DNA from: Hemerocallis citrina
Lineage: Eukaryota; Streptophyta; Magnoliopsida; Asparagales; Asphodelaceae
Assembly (NCBI GenBank): GCA_017893485.1
Contig: CM030362.1
Coordinates: 30,422,089 to 30,486,088, forward strand
Reading direction: 5' to 3'
DNA length: 64,000 nt
The position numbers and the translations under genes are program-made. The first letter of the stretch is position 1; each line of letters begins with the position of its first letter. Below the pieces are notes generated by a model, which saw only the letters and a program-made list of their open reading frames with translations, did no database searches and was not told the origin of the DNA. This document shows, piece by piece, positions 1 to 11,375 of this stretch.

Positions 1-1
1 C

Positions 2-523
2 GCTTCTCTTGACCAGCAAGTTGCAGCAGCCGCCTTCCAATCTAACGTCCTCAACTCTAGCCTTCGCTCCTCCCTTGCCAAGAAGCCCCCACATAATTTT
101 GCCGACCTCTTTCTTAGGAGCGAGAAGTACATTCGGGCCGAAGAAGCCGAGAATCTCCCGGGCTTTGAGGAGACATCTTCCGGGAACAAACGGAAGAGCA
201 CAAGCGAAGAGGGGTCCCAAAAATCCCAGAAGGATGGCAATGGACAGCGTCGCTCGACTCCTCGGTTTGAGAAGTTCACCCCCCTCATTGCCAACATATC
301 AGAAGTTCTTATGGAGGTGGACAAGGAAGGACTACTCCGCGCTCCCCCGAGAATGAATACACCTGGCAAGAAGAGGAACAAGAATAAGTGGTGCCGCTTT
401 CACAGGGACCACGGCCACGACACGGATGATTGTCGGGCTCTCAAGGAGGAGATCGAAGAACTCATACAGCGGGGGCACCTGATCAAGTTCGTCCAAAAAG
501 AGGGGGCCGAGCTCCTCCCCTGA
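2..523 (+). CDS. Tat-like gag, C-terminal part with zinc knuckle (5'-truncated by window)
   Basis: The frame is open from base 2 to a TGA at 521-523, 173 codons, continuing a gag that starts outside the window. It matches the C-terminal half of the copy-2 gag and keeps the reading frame that copy 2 lost. Near the end is a knuckle of CX2HX4HX4C form (CRFHRDHGHDTDDC) followed by an acidic helix-like LKEEIEELIQRGHL. This combination is typical of gag from the Tat branch of plant Ty3/gypsy elements. Gag builds the virus-like particle and the knuckle binds element RNA. The frame closes right after gag and no pol follows, so this is a gag-only element. Lineage is assigned by motif memory, not by a search. 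Confidence 0.8.
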   Translation, partial: ASLDQQVAAAAFQSNVLNSSLRSSLAKKPPHNFADLFLRSEKYIRAEEAENLPGFEETSSGNKRKSTSEEGSQKSQKDGNGQRRSTPRFEKFTPLIANISEVLMEVDKEGLLRAPPRMNTPGKKRNKNKWCRFHRDHGHDTDDCRALKEEIEELIQRGHLIKFVQKEGAELLP

Positions 524-831
524 TCATCACCTCTTCCAAACGAACAGAAAGGCTCGCCGAGCTTCAAGACTCAGAACCTCCCAAGAGGTCTTCACCTTAT
601 TGTAGAAGTAGGATCTTGATTTTCAATAAGGCCGATGCTTGTAACTCGGCCAACAGTATGTAATAATGGCTCGCCCTATTGGAGCGACCACTTAGTTTAT
701 TTCAATAAAACTTTACATCTTTTCATTGAAAATTATTGCTCTCTCTCTCCGAGTCACGACTCTCTTAAATGGTAATTTCGGAGTCCACCTTCTTCTACAT
801 GGCTCCTCCCGCAACTCATTAAACTCTAACG

Positions 832-1400
832 ATGGCTCCGGAGTCCAACACTTGGTTCGATTCCTCTTTAAATAACCTGCTCTTCAGCGGGTTAGAAGTG
901 GTTCGCCATTCGGAATTGCTCCCACAGCCGTTGAATAACTCTAACGATGGTTCGGAGTCCAACACTTGGCTCGATTCCTCTTCAAATAACTTGCTCATCA
1001 GCGGGTTAGAAGTGGTTCGCCATTCGGAATTGCTCCCACAGCCGTTGAATAACTCTAACGATGGTTCGGAGTCCAACACTTGGCTCGATTCCTCTTCAAA
1101 TAACTTGCTCTTCAGCAGGTTAGAAGTGGTTCGCCATTCGGAATTGCTCCCACAGCCGTTGAATGACTCTAACGATGGTTCGGAGTCCAACACTTGGCTC
1201 GATTCCTCTTCAAATAACTTGCTCTTCAGCAGGTTAGAAGTGGTTCGCCATTCGGAATTGCTCCCACAACCGTTGAATAACTCTAACGATGGTTCGGAGT
1301 CCAACACTTGGTTCGATTCCTCTTCAAATAACCTGCTCTTCAGCGGGTTAGAAGTGGTTCGCCATTCGGAACTGCTCCTACAACCGTTGATTCTCTCACT
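832..1400 (+). repeat. 114-bp tandem repeat, five units
   Basis: Units start at about 837, 951, 1,065, 1,179 and 1,293, spaced exactly 114 bp. 114 is divisible by 3, so both strands stay open (38 residues per unit). The noncoding look and the position after gag argue against a real protein. Copy 2 has three units at 19,333. Confidence 0.92.
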
Positions 1401-1409
1401 AAAATAGCG

Positions 1410-3200
1410 AGTTCGGAGCTAGAACTCTCTCCTAGAGTTGCTCCTCAAACTCGTCTTCCAAGTGGCTCTTCCCTAGAACCGAGCTCTTCGCTCCGCTCGC
1501 CTCCAAAGCGGAGCTCTTCTCCACGAGTTCGGAGCTAAAACTCCTAGAGTTGCTCCTCAAACTCGTCTTCCAAATGGCTCTCTGCCAGAACCGAGCTCTT
1601 CGCTCCGCTCGCCTTCAAAGCGGAGCTCTTCTCCACGAGTTCGGAGCTAAAACTCCTAGAGTTGCTCCTCAAACTCGTCTTCCAAATGGCTCTCTCCTAG
1701 AGTCGAGCTCTTCACTCCGCTCGCTTCCGAAGCGGACCTCCTCTCTACGAGTTCGGAGCTCACAACTCTCCCCTAGAGTTGCTCCTTGCACTCACTTCAG
1801 AGAATGGGTCTTCTCAGCACCTCTTCCTAGCACCTCTTCTCCTAGGAGTGGAGCTCCTCTTCAAAAATCTCCAAAACCAAACAGAATAGAGACAGCTTCA
1901 GAGCCCCTCACCTCTCCCATATGCCGACCCATCCTCCCGAGCCGAGGAGCAGAGCTTCATCGACCCATCCCCTTCATCAACTCACCGAGCTTCTCCTCAC
2001 GCTTGAGCCGTCCGAACTCCGAGCTCCACTACACCGAGCTACTACGGGCAGAAGGTGAACTACTGAGTTACCGAGCCGAGCGGACGAGGAACCGACCCTC
2101 GTATATGGAGAAAACCGCCGATTCGGTTTCGCCGTTAGATCATCTCAAAATTCGCACCCAAGCGTAATGGACGGATCAGATCGTGCCACGTCACCACAAA
2201 ACGACAAGATAACGTTTTCTCGAAACTCGTGCCTCTTGCCTCATGATTCGCGCCACGATCGTGATCAACCGTTCAGATAGCTCTTCTACAAGTCGAGCTC
2301 TTCACTCCGCTTGCCTCCAAAGCGAAGCTCTTCTCAACAAGTTCGGAGCTAAAAACTCTCTCCTAGAGCTGCTCCTCAAACTCCTCTTCCAGACGACTCT
2401 TCTACAAGTCGAGCTCTTCACTCCGCTCACCTCCAAGGCGGACCTCTTCTCAAACGAGTTCGGAGCTAAAACTCTCTCCTAGAGTTGCTCCTCAAACTCC
2501 TCTTCCAGACGGCTCTTCTACAAGTCGAGCTCTTCACTCCGCTCGCCTCCAAAGCGAAGCTCTTCTCAACAAGTTCGGAGCTAAAAACTCTCTCCTAGAG
2601 CTGCTCCTCAAACTCCTCTTCCAGACGGCTCTTCTACAAGTCGAGCTCTTCACTCCGCTCGCCTCCAAGACGGAGCTCTTCTCAAACGAGTTCGGAGCTA
2701 AAACTCTCTCCTAGAGTTGCTCCTCAAACTCCCCTTCCAGATGGCTCTTCTACAAGTCGAGCTCTTCACTCCGCTCGCCTCCAAAGCGGAGCTCTTCTCA
2801 ACGAGTTCGGAGCTAAAAACTCTCTCCTAGAGATGCTCCTCAAACTCCTCTTCCAGATGGCTCTCCCAGAGCCGAGCTCTTCACTCCGCTCGCCTCCAAA
2901 GCGGAGCTCTTCTCAATGAGTTCGGAGTTAAAGCTCTCTCCTAGAGTTGCTCCTCAAACTCCTCGTCCAGATGGCTCTCCTAGAGCCGAGCTCTTCACTC
3001 CGCTCACCTCCAAAGCGGAGCTCTTCTCCACAAGTTCGGAGCACAACTTTCTCCTAGAGTTCCTCCTCAAACTTGTCTCTCAAATAGCTCTTCTCGACGA
3101 GATCGGAGCGCAACTCTCTCCTAGAGTTCCTCCTCAAACTTGTCTCTCAAATAGCTCTTCTCGACGAGATCGAAGCACAACTCTCCCCTAGAGTTGCTCC
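1410..3200 (+). repeat. About 115-bp tandem repeat array
   Basis: Units run from CTCCTAGAGTTGCTCCTC through CTCTTCACTCCGCTCGCCTC to GAGTTCGGAGCTAAAACTC, spaced 115-116 bp. The array is interrupted at about 1,790-2,275 by a block ending in the TATATGGAGAAAA module. The homologous array in copy 2 lies at 19,676-21,120. Confidence 0.88.
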
Positions 3201-3374
3201 TTGCACTCACTTCAAAGAACAGGTCTTCCCATGGCTCTTACGAGGATCTTCCTAGCACCGCTTCTCCACTGTGCGAGAGAACAAGGCAGAGGAGAGAACC
3301 CAAATGCCTCTCCTCCCCTTCCTCTTCTCCTCTTCTCCGAGCTACTACGGGCAGGGGGTGAACTACTGAGTCAC

Positions 3375-3600
3375 CGAGCCGAGCGGACGAGGGACCGACC
3401 CTCGTATATGGGGAAAAATTCTGCCGACCCAATCTCACCGTTAGATCATCTCCAAATTCGTACTCAAGCGTGATGGACGGATCAGATCGCGCCACGTCAC
3501 TACAAAACGACAAGATAACATTTTCTCGAAACTCGTGCCTCTTGTCTCGTGATTCGCGCCACGATCGTGATCAACCGTCCAGATTGAGCCACGTAGCTCG
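3375..3600 (+). repeat. Dispersed internal module of the gag-only element
   Basis: The module runs from CCGACCCTCGTATATGG through GACAAGATAAC to CACGATCGTGATCAACC. It recurs inside the same element at about 2,085-2,275 and 4,840-5,040, with a more diverged form at 9,895-10,075. In copy 2 it lies at about 22,155-22,345 and 23,610-23,790. The spacing suggests duplicated blocks, perhaps older LTR-like ends trapped inside the element. Confidence 0.75.
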
Positions 3601-3837
3601 GATCTCAAATCCGAGCTACCGACCTACCGAACAGCAAAGTGGAAAAAAATTCTCCTCAAAATCCATGCTCGGATCTGCCGATCCAGATGCATTAGTCGAG
3701 CAACAAGGAAGGGGAGAGGGAAAAAAAAAGGCACAAGGGGCCGGGTTCGGACCCGTTAAGGGGATCCGACCCGAACCCCTTTCCATCTCCTTCTCCAATA
3801 GTCCTGGCGCCAAAACAAACCAGAAAAACAAAACACA

Positions 3838-5880
3838 GCACACATCTTCTTCTCCACCGAGCTCAAGGACTCCTCCACCAACCTCCTCCAAGCTCCACGA
3901 ACAAGCTCCGAGCACCACCTTCGCGAGCTTCATTCGTGCCGAGCTTCAATACCGATCACAAAGCTCCGTCATCTCCTCAAGCTCCGTCGAGCTCCCACCT
4001 CGAGCGAGCTTCACCATGGCCGAGCTCCACGTTCGCCACCTCCTACTTCCAACGCCGAAGCTCACAAAGCTCCGACCAAAGCACCGAGCTCCGAGCTCCC
4101 ATCATCTTCTCCTCCTCCAAGCTCCACGAACGAGCTCCGAGCGCAATGTCGAGCCGAACCCATCAACTCAGTCACTGCCGAGCTCTCCCTCTCTCCGAGC
4201 TCCATGTCGAACCCTCTCCTCGCCGAACCCATCGTTGCCGAGTCCTCTCTCTCCCTCACTCCGAGCTGCGCCACCGAGCTCCACACTGACGAAGACGAAC
4301 TCTAGCGACGGTTCGTGCTCGGAGGTGGTTCGTGGTGTTTCGTGCTCGGAGCTCGGCGACTCAGTGGAGAGGACCTCGGCTCGGTAGCGACGACGGAGAG
4401 GAGCCCTCTTGCTTCGACCTCATAGCGCCATCCACTTTTGACGTTCGCCCAAGCTCGTCGTCTCCGGTCTCCCCTTCCACCGACGAGTTTCAGAGCCTCG
4501 CCGACCTCTCTCAACGAGCTTCGAAGTTCGTTCGCCATGCTCGCCCACCCCACGGCAGCCAAGCTTCCCTCCGAACTCCACAAAACCCACGCCGCCGTCG
4601 TCCTCCTTGCCGAACTCCGGTGGCGATCCCAAGAACGGGGGTGGAGTCGGGGTCGGAGGCGTTGTCGAGTTGAATGTTGGGTCGGAGCAACGAAGAAGAA
4701 GGGAAAGAAGCAGTTCGAAGTAGAAGAAGAGAAAAGAAGCAGCAAAAAAAAAAAAGTGCCACGTGGCAATGCCACGTGCCTTCGTTACATTCCTCGGCAG
4801 ATCCAAATCGCCGAGCCGAAGTGCCGATCTGAGGTGCCGAGGTACCGACCCTTGTATATGGAGAAAAATTCAACCGATCCCATCTCACCATCGGATCGTC
4901 TCAAAATTCGCGGTAAAACATGATGAACGGCTCAGATCTCGCCACGTCACCACAAAACGACAAGATAACATTTTCTCGAAACTCGTGCCTCTTGTCTCGT
5001 GATTCGCGCCACGATCGTGATCAACAGTCCAGATTGAGCCACGTAGCTCGGATCTCAAATCCGAGCTACCGAACTACCGAACCGCAAAGTAGCAAAAAAT
5101 CTCCTCAAAATCCGTGCTCGGATTTGCCGAACACGAAGCAGAGGTGAAGAAGAGAAATAGCCGAGGAGAGAAAGAACAAGAGCATGAACAGCAGCGAGAG
5201 AAGAAGAAGAAGAAAAAAAAAAGAGTTGGCACGGGGCCGGGTCGACCCGTTAAGGGATCCAAACCCGACCCATTCACTCCTTCTCCATACTCCCGCCAAA
5301 ACAAAATCCCCCAACTCTTCTTCATTGTGACCAAAACAAAAACAAAGTAAAAAACCAACTCCAAAAGCTCTGTCACCCCGAGCTCCCTCTCCATTGCCGA
5401 GCTCCCCCACAGTCTACCGAGCCGAGCTCACGCATCCACCTCCGTCGAGCTCCGCCGTCGACCTCCATGCTCGCCCATTCGCCGAGCTCTTCATCCAAGC
5501 TCCGAACCCATCGTCGGAGTTCTCCCGAGCTCCGCGCACGACGAGCTCCATAAGCTGCTCCTCGCCGACCACCACGTCGCGAGTACCAACCTCCTCCGAG
5601 CTCCACGAACGAGCTCCGAGCGCCACCATCGCGAGCTCTATTCGTGTCGAGCTCCGTTGCCGAGCTCCACCTCTGACGACCACCTTCGAGCTCCGAACTC
5701 CACCACCGAGTTCACCGACTAAGTTTCGAGCCCATCGCCGACCTCCATCATCTTTCACGTCGAGCTCGACTTCGTCTTCTTCACGAAGCTCCGAACCCAA
5801 CTCCTCGTCCAGCCCCTTCCGACGACGACGAGCACGACCCATCGCCGAGCTTGCCACCTTCGTCGCCGAGCTCACATGAG
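3838..5880 (+). other. GAGCTC-rich low-complexity internal region, no gene
   Basis: Dense CGAGCTCC/GAGCTTC repeats with few stops in any frame give many spurious open frames on both strands. The region matches 21,170-23,195 of copy 2 closely. No domain or codon signal is recognisable. Confidence 0.75.
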
Positions 5881-7414
5881 CAGCTGAAGCTGTAACGCCC
5901 CGAATCCCAAATACACTGAATTCGAGATGTTCTACAGGATCTTTTCACTTTCTTTAGTACAATTTTACAGGGAAATTAAAACTTTTCATCATACATCAGA
6001 GATTACATCATAATTACATCTTTCTTTTGCACAGCGGAAGTAAAATTTACAACAATTGAATAAAAGTACAACAACATGATATAATCTTTAAGCATCCATT
6101 CTTCTTTAATCTTTAACAAGTCTTTTACCTGCATGTAAGACTGTGGGTACGTTAGTTTATTCAACCGACGAACATTATACACGGCCATCCTCTCTATGCC
6201 GGAAACAGTATAACTTAACTTTCCATATTTAACAAACACAAACTTGTCACATTCAAACTAAAGGGACTACCCTATTGATGTCGTGTTGTGATTGTGCACT
6301 TAATCCTTAATGCATTTATTATTGTTACATGACACTAATGCGCACTTGTTCGGATTCTATGCATCCCATACTACATAGGTCCGAGGGCAAGCCCTTATTC
6401 GTTCTTCATCTTTCTAGGGTTCAATCCCCCGTTATGACTTAATCTACTACTGTAATTACGGTAGTGTCTTAGATATCCTATGGTCTATGAGCCCATGTCC
6501 AGGCAGCCTGGAGGGGAATCCCACGCACTGTCACGATGCATCGAGCAGGCAACCTATGGACAATTCAGCCTCCGCCATGGAACAATGGCACCACCCATAG
6601 CCACTCGAACATCCCACGAGCGTCGCCACCGGGACGGTACTCGGGAGCCGTATCCACGCCATGTCACGACGCATCGTGAAGGACCTGTGAATACCCTCTC
6701 GCCGCAAATCCGTTGGCCCCCATACCAGTATTTTTCTTCTACTTTCATCACATCACCACTATGTACTAGTCCTTAGTTTTATTAAAAATCATGAACAAAA
6801 ATTAATCTCTAGAGTTAGCCTCTCCATCAACCGGACTTATTCGTTTATTTCAACTTGACCAACCTTGGTCTTATTTCATTTCAATTCATTTCATTTCTCA
6901 ATGCCGGGGAGACTTAGCTACTCTATTTCAATTTTCATTTCACAATCTTCAACTTATAAATAAATTTTCATTTCACAATTTCCATATCGAGTTCTCATAC
7001 TCATATGTATATTCTCTTTTAAATCCATGATTTCTCATTTTGTTCACAAGTACGTCATTGCACATGAGTTTGCATATACTTATCACATCATAATAATTCT
7101 ACATTACTAAACAATGTACACATTTCATATTTCCACAAGTGAGAAAATAATTGCATCATGTCACACAACTGCATTTCTTCTTGCCAAATCAACTCTTAAT
7201 GTGCCAATTTACTTACTCGTTCAAGTATAGTTTCATACCAATAATCCATTTAGAACCATATGTCTTTATATGCTTTTTGACTCCAAACCATAGTTAACTT
7301 TATTCAAATAATACCCAAATCATTCTTATAAAATTCCTTACATTTTTATGAGAATTACCATATTTTTTTCACATTTTTTGGACATCACAAACTCACAAAA
7401 AAAATATTTTTTAT

Positions 7415-7500
7415 AAATGCCGAGGGGAAGAATCGAACCCAGGCACAACGGGAAACAAGCCAAGAGCACCCGCCAACCGGCCAAACTGTGCTAGCGATAT
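7415..7500 (-). other. tRNA-like module 2 (A and B boxes) inside LTR
   Basis: Reading the minus strand, an A-box-like TAGCACAGTTTGG (7,481-7,493) is followed 41 bases later by a B box GGTTCGATTC (7,430-7,439). The same module is kept at 14,004-14,085, where the B box GGTTCGATTCC is perfect. It is probably derived from a tRNA or SINE; no cloverleaf was computed. Confidence 0.55.
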
Positions 7501-7577
7501 AAGTAGGGGTCAAATGGTATATATGGTATACAGGCCGAGAGTTATAAGTTCTCAAATTTTGTAGAAAAAATGTTGTA

Positions 7578-7650
7578 AACGCTGGGGTTCGAACCGCTCG
7601 ACCCAGAGAAGCCAATCGCCAACGCTGACCGCCTGAGCTACTAGCTCAGG
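7578..7650 (-). other. tRNA-like module 1 (A and B boxes) inside LTR
   Basis: Minus strand: A box TAGCTCAGGCGG (7,629-7,640), then 33 bases, then B box GGTTCGAACC (7,586-7,595), which is tRNA spacing. The A box lies in the perfect palindrome CCTGAGCTACTAGCTCAGG. The partner in the other LTR copy is at 14,163-14,240. Confidence 0.6.
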
Positions 7651-8911
7651 TTATCCAAGTGTTGATTTAAAGTCCAAATAAGTTATTTTGATACTGTGGT
7701 TAAAACAACTCGATGTTCAAATACACTTAGTCTCATATTGCTTATATGAAAAGTACTGAAAAATTCCAGATTATCTTTCTCTTACATGATCTTCATGTCA
7801 GTAAGATTAAAATAATTTTTGCACTAATAAAAATATATTTTTTTCTTTTCACACAAATCCATGAATTGTTAATCAAAAACCATTGTATTCTTTATTTTCG
7901 ACATTGGTTACAATTAGTCTCCAAGTCTCTTCCAACCAAAATTCTTATACAAATTTGCTGATATTAATCTTTCCTCTAACATACACAAATCTACTTCTTT
8001 TTAATTTACCCATTCTCACAATAATTAAGGAGGTCTCTTCACAAATTAGCACTAACAAGATATGGATTTTCTTTTTCATACAATTAGTGATGGCAAAATG
8101 TGTTTTCTTTAAATCAACATATACTTCTAGTTCAATCGTGTGTATCACAAAAATATATAGTCACTTATCAATTATTAGGTTCACACATCAACATACAAGA
8201 AAGTTGCTCCTTTAAAAAGCGTGCTCTTTCTTAATCAATTTGCATGTTTCAACTTTTCCAATTAAACTATCCTTTAGCATTCTCAAACATCAATACTAAC
8301 ATCATCCATTTATTCTAATGAGCATGAAGAAATTTTATCTACAACTCAATTAACATTAATAAGCACATGCAATTTGTTCATTAACATGCTAATCAAGTTG
8401 TAAACTAACTTTCCATAAAATGTATTTTTTTTACTAACATTCTCCAAGAATTATTTCTAATTAGGAACAAAAATAATCAACTCACTTTGTAATCACATTC
8501 TTATGGCATACAATCACATATAATTCACATATCATCAATTCAATCAACTAGAGATCATTTATTCCATTAAAGGCGTATTCTTATTAATCATTTTTCATGC
8601 AATTTGCTAATGAGATCTAGCATACTCTCCTATATTAGAAATATGAAATATTTTACCCACCTTGTATGGAGAGAAAACACAAAAAGCAACCAAGTCCTTG
8701 CAAATGAAAGCACCACCTCCTAGCCAAAAGCGCGCACAAGCTCCAAGCCTCCTAGCACAAACCGAATGCTTCTTCTTTGTGATAGCCGGCCACTCCAAGC
8801 AAGCAAAACCCACACAAACTCTCTATCTTTTTATAACTCACACTATTACTACAATAATACTATAGCTTGGAAATATAATTTGCATATGAAAATTAGCCAT
8901 GAGAGGGGGGG

Positions 8912-8919
8912 TATTTATA
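8912..8919 (-). promoter_or_regulatory. LTR TATA box
   Basis: TATAAATA on the minus strand, followed by a C run (GGGGGGG on plus). It is conserved at 15,340-15,347 in the sister LTR, which supports minus orientation. Confidence 0.6.
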
Positions 8920-9788
8920 CTAAAAGATAAGTGAAATGGAGGGCTAAGATTGCTTAGGTGGTTGTAGAATGAAGGGCCTAGATCAAAGTAGGAGTTATGA
9001 AAACTACCTACATTCACAAAACTACCTCCATGATCACCATGACAAAAATCAAATCTCCCTCCAAAAAGAATGCATCCCGGCCTAGAAAGAGGGTGTGCAT
9101 TGCATGTGTACGTGTAGTGCACGTGCATGCAACTAGGCCAAATTTGTACATTTTAATTTTGTACAAAAATAAAATAATGATAATTTAGTCTTCTACATGA
9201 CAAGTTTTAATTAAAACTAGATTTATTCATGGGCTTTATTTTTGGGCCAAAATAGCTAGTAAAATAAATAAAATAAAAATACATTTGGGCTTTTTAAGAA
9301 AGGGCTTTTCCATTAAATTAAAATAAGGCTTTAAAGAAAGGCTTTTTGTACAAAATAATTTGAGAACACTTAATTAAATATTTATACACGTCATTATAAA
9401 ATAATTCAACCCAAAATATTGCACGTGCACACTACGTGCAAAATAATAATTTTCATTAATTGAAAAATCAGGGTATTACAGAAGCTCGTCATCGAGCCCT
9501 TCCTCGACGAACACCGTCGCCTCCACAGCTGAAACTCCTCTCCGTCGTCGCTACCGAGCCGAGCTCCTCTCCACGGAGTCGCCGAGCTCCGAGCACGAAC
9601 CACCTTCGACGAGCTCCCTCGCCGTGCCAAGCCCCACCTCCGACGACCACCTTCGAGCTCTAGACCCCATCGCCGAGTTCCTTCATCGGAGCCTCCTTCA
9701 ACGCCGAGTCGAAGATGGAGGCGAAGAAGAGCGAAGAAGAGGAGAAGAACAGTGGCGAGCCAGAAGAAAGAAAAAAATAAAAATAAAT

Positions 9789-9810
9789 GCCACGTGGCAT
9801 GCCACGTGGC
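9789..9810. promoter_or_regulatory. 22-bp double G-box palindrome
   Basis: Two copies of GCCACGTGGC separated by AT form a perfect 22-bp palindrome with two CACGTG cores. The same place in copy 2 (23,523-23,544) has one core mutated to CACATG. A near-copy lies at 4,757-4,780. The CACGTG core is the binding site of plant bHLH/bZIP factors; its use here is inference. Confidence 0.6.
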
Positions 9811-10075
9811 AGCATCCTACGCGTTCGGCCGATCCAAGTCGCTGCGTTTGGCAGACGAGCCGAAGCGCCGAGCCGAGCTGAGGTGCCGAAGTACCGACCC
9901 TCGTATATGGAAAAAATATTCGCCGACGCACACGATCCGTCCGATCGTCTCAAAATTCGCGTCGCGACACGATCGACGCTCAGGAACGCGCCACGTGTCC
10001 CGATCGTGATCTGCCTCACGATGCGCACTCATCTGATCATGATGGATGGTCAGAAACGTGCCACGTGTCCAGGTA

Positions 10076-10384
10076 ATATTTAAATTATTTATTTAATTGT
10101 TTTTTTATTTAAAAAATCCGAAAAAAATATTTAAAAATCGAAAAAAATTAATTAAAAATTCTAAAAATAATTATTAATTCAGAAAAAATTATTTTTAAAT
10201 TCTGAAAAAATAATTATTAAATTAGAATAATTAATTAATATTTTCAATAATTAATTATTTAATTCGGAAAATGAATAAAAAATTCAAAAAAATGAGAAAA
10301 AATTCAGAAAAATCTGGAAAAATCACCAAAAATCCAGAAAATTCTGAGAATATTTTTGGGCATTTTAGAAGCCCATAATAACAC
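10076..10384 (+). other. AT-rich internal spacer
   Basis: Runs of A/T with AATTAATTATT and GAAAAAAT motifs, shared with copy 2 at 23,790-24,107. No gene seen. Confidence 0.6.
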
Positions 10385-10492
10385 TGTTACACCCCGAGCA
10401 AGATTCCAAACTCCCTTAAGAACACCGATAAAATCCCGTACGCCATTAAAACAGTAAAACTACTCCTCAAAGGCTGATCAAACTCAGTATTC

Positions 10493-10508
10493 GGGAGTGG
10501 GGGGCTCG
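10493..10508 (+). other. Polypurine tract
   Basis: GGGAGTGGGGGGCTCG lies directly before the LTR start TGATATGGC and is identical in copy 2. This fixes the LTR boundary at the TGATATGG and not at the upstream TGTTACACCCC. Confidence 0.7.
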
Positions 10509-11127
10509 TGATATGGCTAAAAATAGGATTAAATCGGGACCGTTCACATCGGACACGAATCTTAAAGCTCAGGGGTAAAACGGTAATTTCACCTACTAAC
10601 GGGTCTGAAATGGGAACTGGGTCTTTCTTCACGACCCAATAACCCACGAACGGATCCACCTCAACTGGGTACGGGTCCCAACCCGAAACACACCCAGTCC
10701 AGAAAAGATAGAATTAGGGTTTCTGATTAATCCTAATCAACGACTCTGATTCACATCTATCTTTTCACCGGGAATTAGGGATTACATTCCTAATCTGATT
10801 ACGAGGATTTTATGCCTTATCAGGTCACAGGAATCACATTCCTTATCTGATCCCAACGGCGACTATAAATACCTCCCACCCATCTCCATTAAGAGGTAAT
10901 CAATCTTTTGCTAGTTAAACGCTCTTTCATAATCATTTCTGGTTACTGACTTGAGCGTCGGAGGGTGCGTCGCCGGGATCAACCCCGGTGTCTCGCACTT
11001 CCTTACAGGTAAACGGCGGGAGTCAACGGTCAAGCTCCGGCGGAACAGGTTAGGTGTTTGCTATTCAGGTTTTCCAAGAACTCACAAATTCTATCTGTTT
11101 GCCCCCACACCGAATTTAGCGGCAACA
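10509..11127 (+). repeat. 3' LTR of gag-only element, copy 1
   Basis: 619 bp from TGATATGGCTAAAAATAGG to GGCAACA, closely matching both LTRs of copy 2. A TATA box TATAAATA is at 10,864-10,871. The following five bases, ACTAC, should be the target duplication, but the left flank is outside the window. Confidence 0.88.
10864..10871 (+). promoter_or_regulatory. LTR TATA box
   Basis: TATAAATA in a GGCGAC/CCTCCCACC context, at the same place in all three LTRs of this family (16,938 and 24,589). Transcription would start about 30 bases downstream. Confidence 0.65.
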
Positions 11128-11375
11128 ACTACAATGTGGGGAAAACACTATCCTCTATCTTAGTACTAAAGTAAACTGAAACCAATAGCTTCCTGCAGAC
11201 ATGATCTTCACCCACTATAGCTTATATGATTGCACAGTTTATTACTTCTATCAGTAGCGTAATTATTGTGAAAATAGACTATAAAATATATCATAGCATC
11301 AGTGATCGGTCTACAGTCACCTCCGATAAGCTTCAAGAACTTCAATACCCTTTGTGATATTCAAAGGTTCACTCT

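Larger units (their letters stand above)
5891..9480 (-). mobile_element. Solo LTR-like element of a long-LTR (gypsy-type) family, copy 1
   Basis: The element starts TGTAACGCCCCGAATCCC and ends GGGTATTACA, flanked by GAAGC at 5,886-5,890 and 9,481-9,485. Copy 2 of the host element has the empty site with a single GAAGC, which proves the insertion. It has TG...CA ends, no internal direct repeats and no pol, as expected of an LTR left after LTR-LTR recombination. The minus orientation is inferred from a TATA box that reads on the minus strand, and from the intact minus-strand element at 32,659 that starts with the same TGTAACGCCCC on the plus strand. It shares its sequence with 12,489-15,878. 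Confidence 0.85.
1..11127 (+). mobile_element. Tat-like Ty3/gypsy gag-only LTR element, copy 1 (left end outside window)
   Basis: Window position 1 aligns with position 18,512 of the complete second copy, so this copy begins inside gag. In order it holds the gag 3' end, a 114-bp tandem repeat, a roughly 115-bp tandem repeat, GAGCTC-rich low-complexity DNA, an AT-rich stretch, a purine tract and a 3' LTR ending GGCAACA. No protease, reverse transcriptase or integrase is visible, and the second copy also lacks them. The element must therefore be mobilised in trans if it moves. It is split by the solo LTR at 5,891-9,480. It carries about 0.6 kb (3,265-3,842) that copy 2 lacks. Confidence 0.85.

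Noticed and set aside
819..1407. Long overlapping open frames on both strands with 38-residue repeats
   Set aside because: They arise from a 114-bp tandem repeat whose length is a multiple of three. No family resemblance, and unit length drifts in copy 2.
3470..5879. Several Ser/Pro-rich frames of 100-305 codons
   Set aside because: Low-complexity CGAGCTCC repeats lack stops in several frames on both strands at once. No domain.
10385..10508. LTR start at TGTTACACCCC
   Set aside because: It looks like an LTR start, but the 5' LTR of copy 2 begins at TGATATGG with an exact GCCTG duplication and the purine tract lies before that point.
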